Source: Thermococcus argininiproducens (GTDB lineage: Archaea; Methanobacteriota_B; Thermococci; Thermococcales; Thermococcaceae). From it: a DNA stretch of 64,000 nucleotides. Both the position numbers and the translations under genes were made by a program. Shown here in pieces: positions 45,434-54,834 of the stretch; within the stretch, counting starts at the first letter, position 1; each line of letters starts with the position of its first letter. The notes under the pieces were generated by a model. It was not told the DNA's origin. It ran no database searches and worked only from the letters and a program-made list of their open reading frames with translations. The stretch is from positions 921,890 to 985,889 of the forward strand of contig NZ_CP080572.1 in the NCBI RefSeq assembly GCF_023746595.1, given 5' to 3'.

Positions 45434-46480
45434 TTAAACGTTTTTTAGTCCAGATCCGGTTAGAGGCATTAAAACTTTAGAACCCTTTTCAAAGTACTCC
45501 TCATTTAAAAGCTTCTTAAATCCTGCATAAACTGTTGCTGAAGTTGGTTCAACAAGAAATCCCATAGAGATTAATTCATTAAGTGCTTCTTTGATCTCTC
45601 TATCCCCAACGGAGACACATGTTCCATGGGTTGTTTTCAAAACTTCAATCATTTGCTTCTTTCTTGGTGGTTCAGGGATTGCTATCCCCTCTGCTAAATT
45701 GCTTCTTTCATCACTCTTTTCACAAAGACTTTCGTAACCTTTTCCTTGGACAGCTATCATTTTTGGAATCTCGATTTTTCCAAGAAGCTTTAGTTCTTTA
45801 AATCCCTTATAAGCTCCTAAAAAAAGACTCCCACTACCTACGGGAGTTAATACATAGTCAATGTTTCCTATTTGTTCATACGTTTCATATGCTATCACTT
45901 TAGTTCCCTCAATGAAATACGGATTATACCAGTGGGAGATATAGAGTCCTCTTTTGAATTTTCTGGCCATTGCATGTACCTTCATCCGTGAACCTTGGAT
46001 TTCATGCACCTCTGCTCCAAAAAATTTGAGTAGTTGTTTTTTCCCCTTGCTCGTATATGCTGGAATAAAAATGTGGGTTTTTACTCCTTCACTTTTCCCA
46101 AATAGGGCTAAACTTAAAGCAGCATTGCCCGAGGAATCTAAAGTAACCTCTCCAACTCCTGCCTCTTTTAACTTTGCTATCGTTACATAAGTGCCTCTAT
46201 CTTTAAAAGAGCCACTTGGCATAAGGTATTCGAGCTTGAAAAAAACATTAATTTCGTTAATCTCTCTTTTTATAATTGGGGTTATTGGAAGTATTAACTT
46301 TGGTAGGAATTCCTCTTTTACAGGCAAAAATTCTAGGTACCTTCTAACATCCAGAAACTCTTTTCTGAGTAGAGAATCAAAGTCATTTTCAATCTTACTG
46401 ATATAGTCTAGAACTCCACCGCACTTACATATAATCTTGAAGTTCTCATAAATCCTTCCGCACGTTTGGCATTTTAACAC
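45434..46480 (-). CDS. Threonine synthase-like PLP enzyme
   Basis: 348 residues, a bit shorter than many ThrC. An N-terminal zinc ribbon (Cys4, Cys7, Cys18, Cys20) precedes a fold type II PLP domain. PSGSFKDRG (Lys93 forms the PLP Schiff base), TLDSSGNAALSLALFG and the phosphate-cup TPVGSGSLFLG are visible. It may make threonine from O-phosphohomoserine or be a related lyase. The start is GTG 46480 behind GAGGTGGT. It ends 1 base after tRNA-Cys, on the opposite strand, leaving no room for a terminator. Confidence 0.8.
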   Translation of the reverse strand: MLKCQTCGRIYENFKIICKCGGVLDYISKIENDFDSLLRKEFLDVRRYLEFLPVKEEFLPKLILPITPIIKREINEINVFFKLEYLMPSGSFKDRGTYVTIAKLKEAGVGEVTLDSSGNAALSLALFGKSEGVKTHIFIPAYTSKGKKQLLKFFGAEVHEIQGSRMKVHAMARKFKRGLYISHWYNPYFIEGTKVIAYETYEQIGNIDYVLTPVGSGSLFLGAYKGFKELKLLGKIEIPKMIAVQGKGYESLCEKSDERSNLAEGIAIPEPPRKKQMIEVLKTTHGTCVSVGDREIKEALNELISMGFLVEPTSATVYAGFKKLLNEEYFEKGSKVLMPLTGSGLKNV

Positions 46481-46552
46481 AGTACCACCTCTCTATTATT
46501 AAGGGTTTCATTTATATAGGTCTTTTCTAAAATAACTCTGGAGGTGAGGTGT

Positions 46553-47386
46553 ATGAAGAAGTTCATGCCAGCAGACAGGCCTCAAACTGAAGAGGGATAT
46601 CAATATCATATAGCTTGTAAACCTGGAGATGTTGCCAGATATGTCCTTCTTCCGGGTGATCCTGAGAGAGTCCCTAAGATAAGTAGCCTTTGGGACGAAG
46701 CCAAGGAAATAGCTTTTCACAGAGAATATAGGACTCACACAGGCAAATACAAGGGAGTTCCTATAAGCGTTACTTCCACAGGAATTGGTGGACCATCTAC
46801 TGCTATAGCAATTGAAGAATTGGGTGCTATAGGAGCGGATACATTTATAAGAGTTGGTTCTACGGGGGCAATTCAACCAGGTATAGAAATAGGTGACTTA
46901 ATAATAGCAAAAGCAGCCGTTAGACTAGAAGGGACATCAAAACAGTATGTTAGAATAGAGTATCCAGCTACTGCTGACCTTGAGGTAACATTAGCTCTTA
47001 TTGAAGCTGCTGAGAGTTTAGGTGTTAGATATCATGTAGGAATAACAGCTTCTACAGACAGCTTTTATGTTGGTCAGGCAAGACCTGGTTTAGATGGTTA
47101 CTTCCCAAGTTTTGCAAAACACCTTATAGATGATCTAAGGCAAGCAAGGGTTACTAACTTTGAAATGGAAGCAGCAACACTTTATACTCTGGCGAATATT
47201 TATGGGCTTAGAGCGGGTTGTATTTGTGCAGTTTTCGCTAATAGAGTAACCAATCAGTTTGGAAAAGAGGGTGAAAAAGAAGCTGCTCTAGTTGCTAGCG
47301 AGGCTGTGAAGATCTTGGCTGAATGGGATGAAGAGAAGGAAAAAAGAGGTAGAAAATACTGGTTTCCAGGTTTAAGAGATCTTTGA
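46553..47386 (+). CDS. udp: Uridine phosphorylase (PNP/UDP family)
   Basis: 277 residues. It cleaves uridine with phosphate to uracil and ribose 1-phosphate in nucleoside salvage. Marks of the family: VLLPGDPERVPKI (about 33-45), REYRTHTGKYKG, STGIGGPSTAIAIEEL, RVGSTGAIQ and NFEMEAATLYTLA (about 204-216), whose Glu-Met-Glu contacts ribose. ATG 46553 follows GGAGGTGAGGTGT; the GTG 46544 is part of that SD. Divergent from the threonine synthase-like gene. Confidence 0.9.
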   Translation: MKKFMPADRPQTEEGYQYHIACKPGDVARYVLLPGDPERVPKISSLWDEAKEIAFHREYRTHTGKYKGVPISVTSTGIGGPSTAIAIEELGAIGADTFIRVGSTGAIQPGIEIGDLIIAKAAVRLEGTSKQYVRIEYPATADLEVTLALIEAAESLGVRYHVGITASTDSFYVGQARPGLDGYFPSFAKHLIDDLRQARVTNFEMEAATLYTLANIYGLRAGCICAVFANRVTNQFGKEGEKEAALVASEAVKILAEWDEEKEKRGRKYWFPGLRDL

Positions 47387-47504
47387 TTATCTAGTTTTAT
47401 TTTTAACTATCTACATTTAGAAGAGATGTTTTTGAGTCTATACCCTATTTCTGGGGCCTTGATTTTCTTTGACAAGTATCTTCTTTAATACAGGGAGATA
47501 GGTT

Positions 47505-48170
47505 TCATGCTTTGAGTGATACAACTATTTCTTTTCCGGTTAAAGGTCTGTTTATTGATTTTATGATAATTACTTTCATTTTTTCTAAATGTCCCTGAAT
47601 TCGTATTACTGTTGTAGCAAGCTCTTCAAGCCAAGATAAAATTGCTGGATGGATCTTGTTGAGAACATCAATATTGACAAAATAGAATGCAATTCTTCTT
47701 TTGTCCCCCTTAAAAGCTATAGCATTGCCCAATAATGTCATAATCTCTTCTTTTGAACTGTGTATATAAAAGGCCCTATCAAGGCCCAATACTGGGTTAA
47801 TTACATTCCCTTCTTCTATTGTGGAACTGAAGAGGTTTATATACTTAGTAGATTCTACACGAACGTCATTAACTGGAATTTGTCCGATAACGTTGCCAAC
47901 TCTCTTTCTTCCACCAGTTTTTATAACCAATATATCTTCTAAAATTCTAGTATTAAGACCTAATAGATCAAGCGTTGTCTTGAAAGTGTAAAATGTATCA
48001 AGATTATCATCAACGACGACTTTATACTCTCTCTTTTTTGCCCACTGAATAAGCATATAAAGTAACAAATCTGGATGGGTGAGAGAATTGTACTCTATTA
48101 AGACCCCTTCACCAAATCTAAGTTCTTCAAAGACTGCTTCCACTTCAGGCATAAAGAGAAAGGTTGGCAT
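47505..48170 (-). CDS. DUF257 family protein
   Basis: 221 residues, cytoplasmic. FGEGVLIEYNSLTHPDLLLYMLIQWAKKR, DNLDTFYTFKTTLDLLGL and VFYIHSS-like AFYIHSSKEEIM fit DUF257, a family restricted to Thermococcales as far as I know. The fold may be P-loop-like (RecA type, degenerate), but no Walker A is seen. ATG behind AGAGGTGAAAAA. Monocistronic; function unknown. Confidence 0.75.
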   Translation of the reverse strand: MPTFLFMPEVEAVFEELRFGEGVLIEYNSLTHPDLLLYMLIQWAKKREYKVVVDDNLDTFYTFKTTLDLLGLNTRILEDILVIKTGGRKRVGNVIGQIPVNDVRVESTKYINLFSSTIEEGNVINPVLGLDRAFYIHSSKEEIMTLLGNAIAFKGDKRRIAFYFVNIDVLNKIHPAILSWLEELATTVIRIQGHLEKMKVIIIKSINRPLTGKEIVVSLKA

Positions 48171-48288
48171 TTTTTCACCTCTAGTATTTAAAATGATAAT
48201 TCGAAAATAAAAATTTTTCCTTAAAAAAATATTCGAATTTCAAATGATAGGTTTATACATAAAACTATCCCAGAATCTCTATAAAGAC

Positions 48289-48376
48289 TGGTGCGGGGGA
48301 CGGGATTCGAACCCGCGTAGCCCTACGGCAACGGATCTTAAGTCCGTCCCCTTTGGCCAGGCTCGGGCACCCCCGC
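48289..48376 (-). tRNA. tRNA-Leu (anticodon TAA)
   Basis: Minus strand: acceptor GCGGGGG/CCCCCGC, anticodon stem ACGGA/TCCGT around CTTAAGA, anticodon TAA, long variable arm (GCCGTAGGGC), T arm CGGG TTCGAAT CCCG, discriminator A and CCA. Convergent with nothing close; DUF257 lies upstream on the same strand side. Confidence 0.95.
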
Positions 48377-48493
48377 TCATAAGTGAAAGAGCAAGGTTTG
48401 ATTAAAAAGCTTTCGGTGGATAATATAAAAAAGGTAAAGCTTAAAAAGAAATGCTTGTAAGTGAACACAGTCAAGATCATGGAGGGAATTAAA

Positions 48494-48652
48494 ATGGCGA
48501 GGTTTCCTGAAGCTGAGGCAAGGATATTTAGGAAGTACATATGTATGAGGTGCGGTGCTACTAATCCATGGAAAGCAGAAAAATGCAGAAAGTGTGGATA
48601 CAAGGGACTAAGAGCAAAAGCTAGAGAGCCAAGAGGAGGAGCTGGACGTTAG
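48494..48652 (+). CDS. rpl40e: Ribosomal protein L40e
   Basis: 52 residues, small zinc-binding large-subunit protein. [14 protein letters not shown] is followed by [22 protein letters not shown] with four Cys of a zinc ribbon, and a basic tail. ATG 48494 follows GGAGGGAATTAAA. The frame from 48461 is not needed. Confidence 0.94.
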   Translation: MARFPEAEARIFRKYICMRCGATNPWKAEKCRKCGYKGLRAKAREPRGGAGR

Positions 48653-48654
48653 TG

Positions 48655-48978
48655 TCATTTGAGCTTCTCTAATAATTCTTCTATAAATTTTATTCCTTCT
48701 TCTAGGAGCTTTTCTCCCTTTTCAGTGAGTTTGTAATATTTTCTTGAGGGCCTTCCAGTCTCACTTTCTTGCCATTCTGAGGTGACATATCCTTCGTGTT
48801 CAAGTTTGTATAAAACAACGTAACTACTTACAGTAGCTGGCTCAAACCCAAACCTTTCTTTTATTTCATTTTTAAGTTCATATGCATACATTGCTCTATC
48901 TTTTAGAAGTCTCAGTATGTACATCCAAAGAACTTCCTTCGTTATTTTCTCTTTCAGTCTATCCATGGGGGTCGTCAT
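48655..48978 (-). CDS. PadR-family winged-helix transcription regulator
   Basis: 107 residues. MYILRLLKDRAMYAYELKNEIKERF, then ATVSSYVVLYKLEHEGYV (recognition helix and wing), TGRPSRKYYKLTEKGEKLL and a C-terminal helix for dimerisation: a typical short PadR repressor. Ligand and targets unknown. ATG 48978 is 4 bases behind GGTGAT; GTG 48987 belongs to the SD. It is convergent with rpl40e (2-base gap) and divergent from the FUN14 gene, so it may control that gene. Confidence 0.85.
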   Translation of the reverse strand: MTTPMDRLKEKITKEVLWMYILRLLKDRAMYAYELKNEIKERFGFEPATVSSYVVLYKLEHEGYVTSEWQESETGRPSRKYYKLTEKGEKLLEEGIKFIEELLEKLK

Positions 48979-49130
48979 CTGTATCACCTTTGATGGTGTA
49001 TATTATCTAACGTTAAAACTTTTATGTATTGTAAATATCTGGATTTCATAGCATTTAAACATTTTGTTATTATAAAACCAAAAAGCAAAAGTATTTAATC
49101 AATTATTTCCAAAAAGATAAGCGGTGAGGC

Positions 49131-49433
49131 ATGATGAATTTCGATATTAGTGGAATAATGGGTGACATGGGAATAGGGGCCGTTGTAGGTTTTATAACAG
49201 GTTATGCACTTAAAAAGTTCATTAAAATAGTACTTACTTTGATAGGAGCTTATATATTGAGTCTTTTCTGGCTTCAACAAAAGGGAGTTATAAGCATTAA
49301 TACTGATGCCCTCTTCAATCTTGCAGAAAGTGCAACAACATCAACACTAACTCTGGCTGAGAGGGCGATAGGAATTCTTCCAGGAACAGGTGCATTTGTA
49401 GCTGGGTTCTATCTTGGATTCCGCAAAGGTTAA
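49131..49433 (+). CDS. FUN14-family small membrane protein
   Basis: 100 residues with three hydrophobic segments. The pattern GDMGIGAVVGFITGYALKKFIKI, then a second helix, and GAFVAGFYLGFRKG at the end matches the FUN14 family (COG2383), related to mitochondrial FUNDC1. Function in Archaea unknown. It starts with ATGATG behind GGTGAGGC; either Met can be first. A PadR gene is divergent. Confidence 0.8.
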   Translation: MMNFDISGIMGDMGIGAVVGFITGYALKKFIKIVLTLIGAYILSLFWLQQKGVISINTDALFNLAESATTSTLTLAERAIGILPGTGAFVAGFYLGFRKG

Positions 49434-49458
49434 ATTTTGCTTTATCTGATTTTCTTTT

Positions 49459-50769
49459 ATGAGTTATGAGAGAAAACTAATGTTGAGGCATTCTTTGGCA
49501 AGCATCGTTGCTCTCGCTATCTTTGGTGCTAGTAGGTTTATTTATAGTGTTGTTATTTCAAGAAAGTTTGGCGTTGAAATTCTTGGAAGGGCAAACTCTT
49601 TAATCTCTCAAGCATTTCTTCTTGCAATTCCACTGAGCTTCTTTGCAGTTGCATTGGGAAAGTATACTTCTGAATTTCTGGCAAAAGCCGAAAAAGAAAA
49701 GATAAAATCCATAACGACAATAGGATTTGCTTTTCCATTTGTGGGGATTTGTTTGATTCCGTTTAATCTATTTCTCGGAGTAATAGCTCTCCTTAGGGCA
49801 TTCCAACTAACTTTTAGAAGCTTTATTTATGGTCTTCATAGGGGTGAGGTTTATGCCTATGTGATGTGTGTTTCTTTTCTTTTTTTCATAGGTGGTTTTT
49901 TGTTTGAAAATTATTATGCTCCGTATATAGACCTACTTTTAGTTATTGCTATTTCTGGGTTCATTTATCTTTTCAAAAATAAACTTCTTGGAAAACCCAA
50001 CTTTGAGGATTTCAAACTTCTTACGAGATATTCTTCTTTTGCTTTTCTTGGGACGCTCTCGGGTGTTTTTTTGGTTCAGGCTCCATACTTTTTGAGTGAA
50101 AAATTCGCTGGCTCTATTGTTGCAGGTGTTGTTTCAGCTTCGCTTTCCTCGGCTTTTTTGCTTACATATCTTCCTCAAGTGTTTCAATCTGCTATAATGC
50201 CGCTTTATTCCTATAAATACGGGAAGAGTGAAATGAACTACGTTAAATGGCTTGCTGAAGAATCCACAAAGATGCTCTCACTTTTTGTGGCTTTTATTGT
50301 TTTTATTCTAATAGTTGTGGGGAGAGAGCTCCTTTCTGTTCTCTTTGGGTTTACTCTTGGTAATGAATTCTATCTTGCCCTCATGGCAGTTGAAACGTAT
50401 ATAGCTTATAATCCTAGCATAGTTGCATTGAATTCAACTCAATACGTAAGAGAGGGAACTTTTGTGGCTATTTTTGGCGCGATAATTTCATTAGTTTCAT
50501 GGCTAACATTGATAAAGCCGTTTGAGGAATATGGGGCTGTTTTGGGTCTACTATTGGGTTACTTGACAATACTTCTCATGACGGCATGGATTTCGTATAA
50601 GAATATTGGGATTTCTCCTAGATCCTATCTCCCATTTGTATTAGCAGTATCGGTTCAAGGTTTGATATTTATCTCAAAAATTCTCTTTTTTATAGGGTTT
50701 TTGGCCTATTTGCTGGGTGTTAAGGAAGAGATAAAAAGAGCTTTAGAGCTCTTCAGAGCTTATATTTAA
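49459..50769 (+). CDS. Polysaccharide/lipid-linked oligosaccharide flippase-like membrane protein
   Basis: 436 residues with 11-12 hydrophobic segments, of the MOP/Wzx superfamily (COG2244-like). GASRFIYSVVISRKFGVEILGRANSLISQAFLLAIPLSF at the N-terminus is the typical first two helices. It likely moves a lipid-linked glycan over the membrane. With the GT-C enzyme at 57128, glmS and AglB in the same window this hints at surface glycan assembly, but it is not in one operon with them. The start ATG lacks a clear SD, and lies 25 bases after the FUN14 gene. Confidence 0.7.
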   Translation: MSYERKLMLRHSLASIVALAIFGASRFIYSVVISRKFGVEILGRANSLISQAFLLAIPLSFFAVALGKYTSEFLAKAEKEKIKSITTIGFAFPFVGICLIPFNLFLGVIALLRAFQLTFRSFIYGLHRGEVYAYVMCVSFLFFIGGFLFENYYAPYIDLLLVIAISGFIYLFKNKLLGKPNFEDFKLLTRYSSFAFLGTLSGVFLVQAPYFLSEKFAGSIVAGVVSASLSSAFLLTYLPQVFQSAIMPLYSYKYGKSEMNYVKWLAEESTKMLSLFVAFIVFILIVVGRELLSVLFGFTLGNEFYLALMAVETYIAYNPSIVALNSTQYVREGTFVAIFGAIISLVSWLTLIKPFEEYGAVLGLLLGYLTILLMTAWISYKNIGISPRSYLPFVLAVSVQGLIFISKILFFIGFLAYLLGVKEEIKRALELFRAYI

Positions 50770-50828
50770 ATCCTTTCTTAGAGCGAAGAGAATTTTGGTT
50801 TAAGGTTAGAAAAGTCTATTCAAAAATT

Positions 50829-50906
50829 TGGCGCCCCGGCGGGGATTCGAACCCCGGACCTCGAGGTCCGCAGCCTCGCGCCCTATCCAGACTAGGCCAC
50901 CGGGGC
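50829..50906 (-). tRNA. tRNA-Arg (anticodon GCG)
   Basis: Minus strand: acceptor GCCCCGG/CCGGGGC, anticodon stem CGAGG/CCTCG around CTGCGGA, anticodon GCG, T arm CGGGG TTCGAAT CCCCG, discriminator G and encoded CCA. Confidence 0.95.
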
Positions 50907-50979
50907 ATCCAAGGAAACTTTTGGAGGAGGCCTTATAAATTTTGCTTACTATTGAAATGTGGTGGAGATTGTGAAGAGA

Positions 50980-52038
50980 ATGAAGAGATTTTTGAGTTAT
51001 CTTGGGGAATATGATGGAGCTTTAATAACGCCAAGCACTAACCTATATTATCTCACGGGGATGAAGCCTCAAGCGACAGAAGAACGACTTTTTCTTCTAG
51101 TTGTTAATAAGGAGGGAGAAAGTACTCTAATTGCCCCTAAACTATATGAAAATGAAATAAAATGGGAAAAAGCGATCTTCTGGAGCGACAATGAAAATCC
51201 ATATGAAATTTTAGATAATGTGCTCTCGTCCTTAAATTTGAAGACTGGAAAAATTCTGATTGAAGATACAATGAGAGCAAGTTTTCTTATTAATATTGAG
51301 CATCTTCTTAAGGATTACGAACTCTTCCCCCTGAGTATAGTTACGAAAGAAATGAGAATATACAAGGATAATGAAGAAACAAAACTAATGAAAAAAGCTG
51401 CTCAAATAGCTGACGAAGTATTCTATGAAGTAATTAACATAGATTTAGAAGGTAAAACTGAAAAACAAGTAGCCCTAGAAATAGAGTTTTTACTTCGAGA
51501 ACAGTCTGAGGACATAGCTTTTGATCCCATAGTTGCTGCAGGTGAGAACGCTGCAAATCCCCATCACACACCCAGTGAAAGGAAAATAAGGAGAGGAGAT
51601 CTTGTAATCTTTGACTTTGGAGCAAAATACAAGGGTTATTGTTCCGATATAACACGAACTGTAGCGATTGGTGAAGTTAATGAAAAACTTAAGGAACTCC
51701 ATGAAATCGTAAAAGAAGCCCAAGAAAGGGCCGTTCAAAGTATTTATAAGGGAATAATGGCTAAGGAGGTTGACAGCGCAGCGAGAGATTATATAACTAA
51801 AGGGGGTTATGGGGAGTATTTTATACACAGAACTGGGCATGGTCTTGGGTTGGAAGTGCATGAGGAACCCTACATAAATGCTACTAATGAAACTGTTCTT
51901 GAGGATGGCATGGTATTTACAATTGAACCTGGAATTTATCTTCCTGGGATAGGGGGCGTTAGAATAGAGGATGATGTTATTGTAAAGAAAAAGGGAAAGA
52001 GACTTACTAAAGCCGAGAGGGATTTAATAATACTTTAG
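50980..52038 (+). CDS. Xaa-Pro dipeptidase/aminopeptidase (M24B)
   Basis: 352 residues from ATG 50980. An N-terminal creatinase-like domain (about 1-120) precedes the pita-bread metallopeptidase. Two-metal ligands are visible: Asp and Asp in FDFGAKYKGYCSDITRT, His in HRTGHGLGLEVHE, Glu in FTIEPGIYLPGIGG and Glu in VRIEDD. It splits X-Pro bonds in cytoplasmic peptide use. The frame opens at GTG 50959; GTG 50971 and ATG 50980 are also possible, I prefer the ATG 5 bases after GTGA. The stop overlaps the convergent amidohydrolase gene by 15 bases. Confidence 0.88.
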   Translation: MKRFLSYLGEYDGALITPSTNLYYLTGMKPQATEERLFLLVVNKEGESTLIAPKLYENEIKWEKAIFWSDNENPYEILDNVLSSLNLKTGKILIEDTMRASFLINIEHLLKDYELFPLSIVTKEMRIYKDNEETKLMKKAAQIADEVFYEVINIDLEGKTEKQVALEIEFLLREQSEDIAFDPIVAAGENAANPHHTPSERKIRRGDLVIFDFGAKYKGYCSDITRTVAIGEVNEKLKELHEIVKEAQERAVQSIYKGIMAKEVDSAARDYITKGGYGEYFIHRTGHGLGLEVHEEPYINATNETVLEDGMVFTIEPGIYLPGIGGVRIEDDVIVKKKGKRLTKAERDLIIL

Positions 52039-53547
52039 GCCTCCAACATAGGCTTCTAGAACATTTATGCTCTTTAGCTCTTTTTCATTCACTTCAAATG
52101 GATCTTTATCAACCACAATAAAATCAGCAAACTTCCCGTTCTCTAAACTTCCAAATTCATTTTCAACATGCATTATATAGGCCGATCCATATGTATAAGC
52201 CTTCATGGCCTCCTCCACGCTTAGACATTCCTCTTTTGTATATTCATAAGTCTCGATTCCCTCAAATTTTCCTCTTGTCACTGCGGCATAAACACTCTCC
52301 CAAGGATTAATGGGTTCTATTGGGGAATCTGTTCCAAATCCAATGGGTATCCCTCTTTTGAGCATTTTTTTGAATGGGTATATCCATCCCGCTCTTTCTT
52401 TTCCAAGACGTTTGACGGCCCACCAATCGCTTATTATAAATCTGGGCTGAACTGAGGTGACAACTCCGAGTTCTCTCATTTTTTTCATTTGATCTTCTCT
52501 TAAAATAGAGGCATGCTCTATTCGGGGCCTTAAATCACTCTTGAACTCTTCATAGATTCTTAATATCATATCTGTGGCTTTGTCTCCTATAGCATGAATT
52601 GCCATCTGGAGGCCAAGTGCATGAGCCTCTTTGACTATTTTTCTAAGCTCTTCTTCACTTATATTTGGGTGTCCGTCTGTGGGGGCATCAGCATAAGGTT
52701 TTGAAAGCCATGCTGTCCTAGCCCCGAGGCTACCATCCGCAAGAACTTTTATTCCCATTATTTTAACCTTTTTACCTCCAGTTCCTCTCTTTAGACCAAG
52801 TTTTTTCATGGTTTTAAGGAGTGATGGGTTCAGATAGAGGAAAACTCTAATGGGTAGTTTTCCTTCACTATCAAGCTCTATGAGGGCTTTTAAACTTTTT
52901 TCGTTTACACTGACAAAACCAATGCTTGTGATCCCCTGAGATAAGGCAAACTTTACTCCTTTTTCAATGAAATGCTTATGATCTTCTACACTTAGAGTTT
53001 TGTTTACGATTTTCCTAACCTTCTCAAGGGCATTTTCTCTTACTATCCCCTTTTCGAGATCGACGTCTTCTTCCTCGTTTAGTTTTGTGATTTCTATGGC
53101 TTTAGTGTTCAAAACAGCTACATGGAAGCAGGTTCTATATAAGAGAACAGGTTTGTTTTGGATAATCTCATCTATATCTTTTCTAGTTGGATATCTTCCA
53201 AGTTTCTCCTGATCCCATCCAAAACCAAGAATCCAGCTTGTTTCCACTTTTGCACTATACTCTTTAAGTCTTTTTTTCAACTCTTCTATATTTTTTGCTT
53301 CTTTGAGGTTAAGCATTTGAAGAGACTGACCAAGGGCAGTTAGATGAATGTGGGAATCTATAAAACCAGGTAACACTGTTCTTCCCTTTAAGTCTATTAT
53401 CTCTCCTTGGAGTTCTCTGGCAATTTTCATAGCTTTTTCACAGTTTCCCGTGTAGATTATCCTTTCATTAGCCACAACAAGTCCATTAACAATTTTCACT
53501 GGTTGAAAGGATATGTAAATTTTCCCATTTATGTATGCTCTGATCAA
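52024..53547 (-). CDS. YtcJ-like metal-dependent amidohydrolase
   Basis: 507 residues, amidohydrolase superfamily (COG1574). GRTVLPGFIDSHIHLTALG (about 55-73) has the HxH metal motif, KVLADGSLGARTAWLS follows, then LQMAIHAIGDKATD and RIEHASIL with metal His, and GFGTDSPIEPINPWESV near 400 with the catalytic Asp. Substrate unknown. The start is probably TTG 53547, 5 bases behind GGGTGA; the frame's GTG 53556 is part of that SD. Confidence 0.83.
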   Translation of the reverse strand: MIRAYINGKIYISFQPVKIVNGLVVANERIIYTGNCEKAMKIARELQGEIIDLKGRTVLPGFIDSHIHLTALGQSLQMLNLKEAKNIEELKKRLKEYSAKVETSWILGFGWDQEKLGRYPTRKDIDEIIQNKPVLLYRTCFHVAVLNTKAIEITKLNEEEDVDLEKGIVRENALEKVRKIVNKTLSVEDHKHFIEKGVKFALSQGITSIGFVSVNEKSLKALIELDSEGKLPIRVFLYLNPSLLKTMKKLGLKRGTGGKKVKIMGIKVLADGSLGARTAWLSKPYADAPTDGHPNISEEELRKIVKEAHALGLQMAIHAIGDKATDMILRIYEEFKSDLRPRIEHASILREDQMKKMRELGVVTSVQPRFIISDWWAVKRLGKERAGWIYPFKKMLKRGIPIGFGTDSPIEPINPWESVYAAVTRGKFEGIETYEYTKEECLSVEEAMKAYTYGSAYIMHVENEFGSLENGKFADFIVVDKDPFEVNEKELKSINVLEAYVGGLKYY

Positions 53548-53633
53548 ACTGTTCACCCATTATAGTTTTTAACTTTGCTTTATATTTTCTGTGCTATCAA
53601 AAAGTCCTTAAATGATAAAGTGTATCAAAAAAC

Positions 53634-53692
53634 AGCCGATGAAGAACGGTTTCGGAACTGAGAATGTGATGATACCAGCTATCGCTGAGGCT
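53634..53692 (+). ncRNA. Box C/D sRNA (2'-O-methylation guide)
   Basis: A full archaeal dual guide. C box ATGAAGA (53639-53645, one mismatch to RTGATGA), D' box CTGA (53658-53661), C' box GTGATGA (53666-53672), D box CTGA (53685-53688), with AGCC/GGCT closing the ends. Both guide spacers are exactly 12 bases: ACGGTTTCGGAA and TACCAGCTATCG. By the fifth-base rule the D guide would methylate the second A of CGATAGCTGG, which matches a conserved 23S rRNA segment as I remember it. The D' target is not recognised. Confidence 0.82.
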
Positions 53693-53781
53693 TATATTTT
53701 CTTCTGAAAACCCCTATCCTTTAGAGCGAGGTAGGTCACCTTTATAAGTGCAACTTATTATCATAAACCCGGTGATGATAA

Positions 53782-54684
53782 ATGTTCGGGAAGCTCAAGG
53801 AAAAGTTAAGCTCATTCGTTGATAAAGTTGCTCAAACAGAGATAAGTGAGAAAGATGTGGAAAATGCTTTATGGGACCTTGAACTAGAACTTCTAGAAGC
53901 AGATGTTGCCCTGGAAGTTGTAGATGAACTTAAAGAGAGAATAAAACAAAAACTTGTGGGACAAAAAGTTAAAATTGGCACTAATAAGAGAGAAATTGTT
54001 GAGAATGCTGTTAGGGACGCAGTCCTTGAGGTCTTAACCCCAGAAAAAAGAATAGATTTGTTGGAAATAATAAAATCAAAGAGAGAAAAGCCCTTTGTAG
54101 TAGTTTTTGTTGGATTTAATGGGAGTGGAAAGACAACAACTATAGCAAAGCTTGCAAACTGGCTTAAAAAACACGGACTTAGCGCGGTTATAGCAGCTAG
54201 TGATACTTTCAGAGCTGGTGCCATAGAGCAAGTGGAGGAACATGCGAAAAGGGTAGGTGTTAAGATAATAAAACATGGCTATAAATCTGACCCCGCTGCA
54301 GTCGCTTATGATGCTATAGAGCATGCAAAAGCAAGAGGAATTGATGTTGTCCTAATTGATACAGCCGGAAGAAATGAGCTTAACAGAAATTTAATGGACG
54401 AAATGAAGAAGATAGTGAGAGTTACTAAGCCAGATCTTGTCATGTTTGTTGGAGATGCGTTGGCTGGAAATGCAATAATAGAGCAGGCAAGACAGTTTAA
54501 CGATGCTGTTAAAATTGATGGAGTTGTCTTGACTAAATTAGATGCAGACGCAAGAGGAGGAGCAGCATTAAGTATAAGTCATAGTATAGGTGCCCCAATA
54601 CTTTTTGTAGGTGTTGGCCAGGGTTACGATGACTTAATGCCTTTTGATGAGAAGTGGATGCTTGAACGGTTATTTGGTGAGTGA
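53782..54684 (+). CDS. ftsY: FtsY, SRP receptor GTPase
   Basis: 300 residues. It docks the signal recognition particle with its nascent chain at the membrane. The N domain (about 1-95, [21 protein letters not shown]) precedes the G domain: G1 [15 protein letters not shown] (about 111-125), [11 protein letters not shown]3 DTAGR (about 193-197) and [14 protein letters not shown] (about 252-265). The acidic N-terminal A domain of bacteria is absent, as usual for Archaea. The ATG is behind CGGTGATGATAA. Confidence 0.95.
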   Translation: MFGKLKEKLSSFVDKVAQTEISEKDVENALWDLELELLEADVALEVVDELKERIKQKLVGQKVKIGTNKREIVENAVRDAVLEVLTPEKRIDLLEIIKSKREKPFVVVFVGFNGSGKTTTIAKLANWLKKHGLSAVIAASDTFRAGAIEQVEEHAKRVGVKIIKHGYKSDPAAVAYDAIEHAKARGIDVVLIDTAGRNELNRNLMDEMKKIVRVTKPDLVMFVGDALAGNAIIEQARQFNDAVKIDGVVLTKLDADARGGAALSISHSIGAPILFVGVGQGYDDLMPFDEKWMLERLFGE

Positions 54685-54689
54685 AATGG

Positions 54690-54706
54690 AATTCTTTTTG
54701 TTTTTT
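54690..54706 (+). terminator. T-rich stretch after ftsY
   Basis: TTCTTTTTGTTTTTTAA follows the ftsY stop by a few bases and is a plausible archaeal oligo-T terminator. The remaining 150 bases to the metal-transporter promoter hold no gene that I can support. Confidence 0.4.
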
Positions 54707-54834
54707 AAGACTTTCCTCTCTACCTTTGTGACTTTTTTGCAGTTATTAGAATGATGTGGCGATTCTAGCTTCAATGACCGTACAACTTATGATTAACGGG
54801 ATTAGAGGAGTATTTGGCATTTAATCTCCATAAA

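Noticed and set aside
54745..54815. Possible second C/D sRNA with AATGATG after ftsY
   Set aside because: No D or D' CTGA boxes at proper distances and no closing stem.
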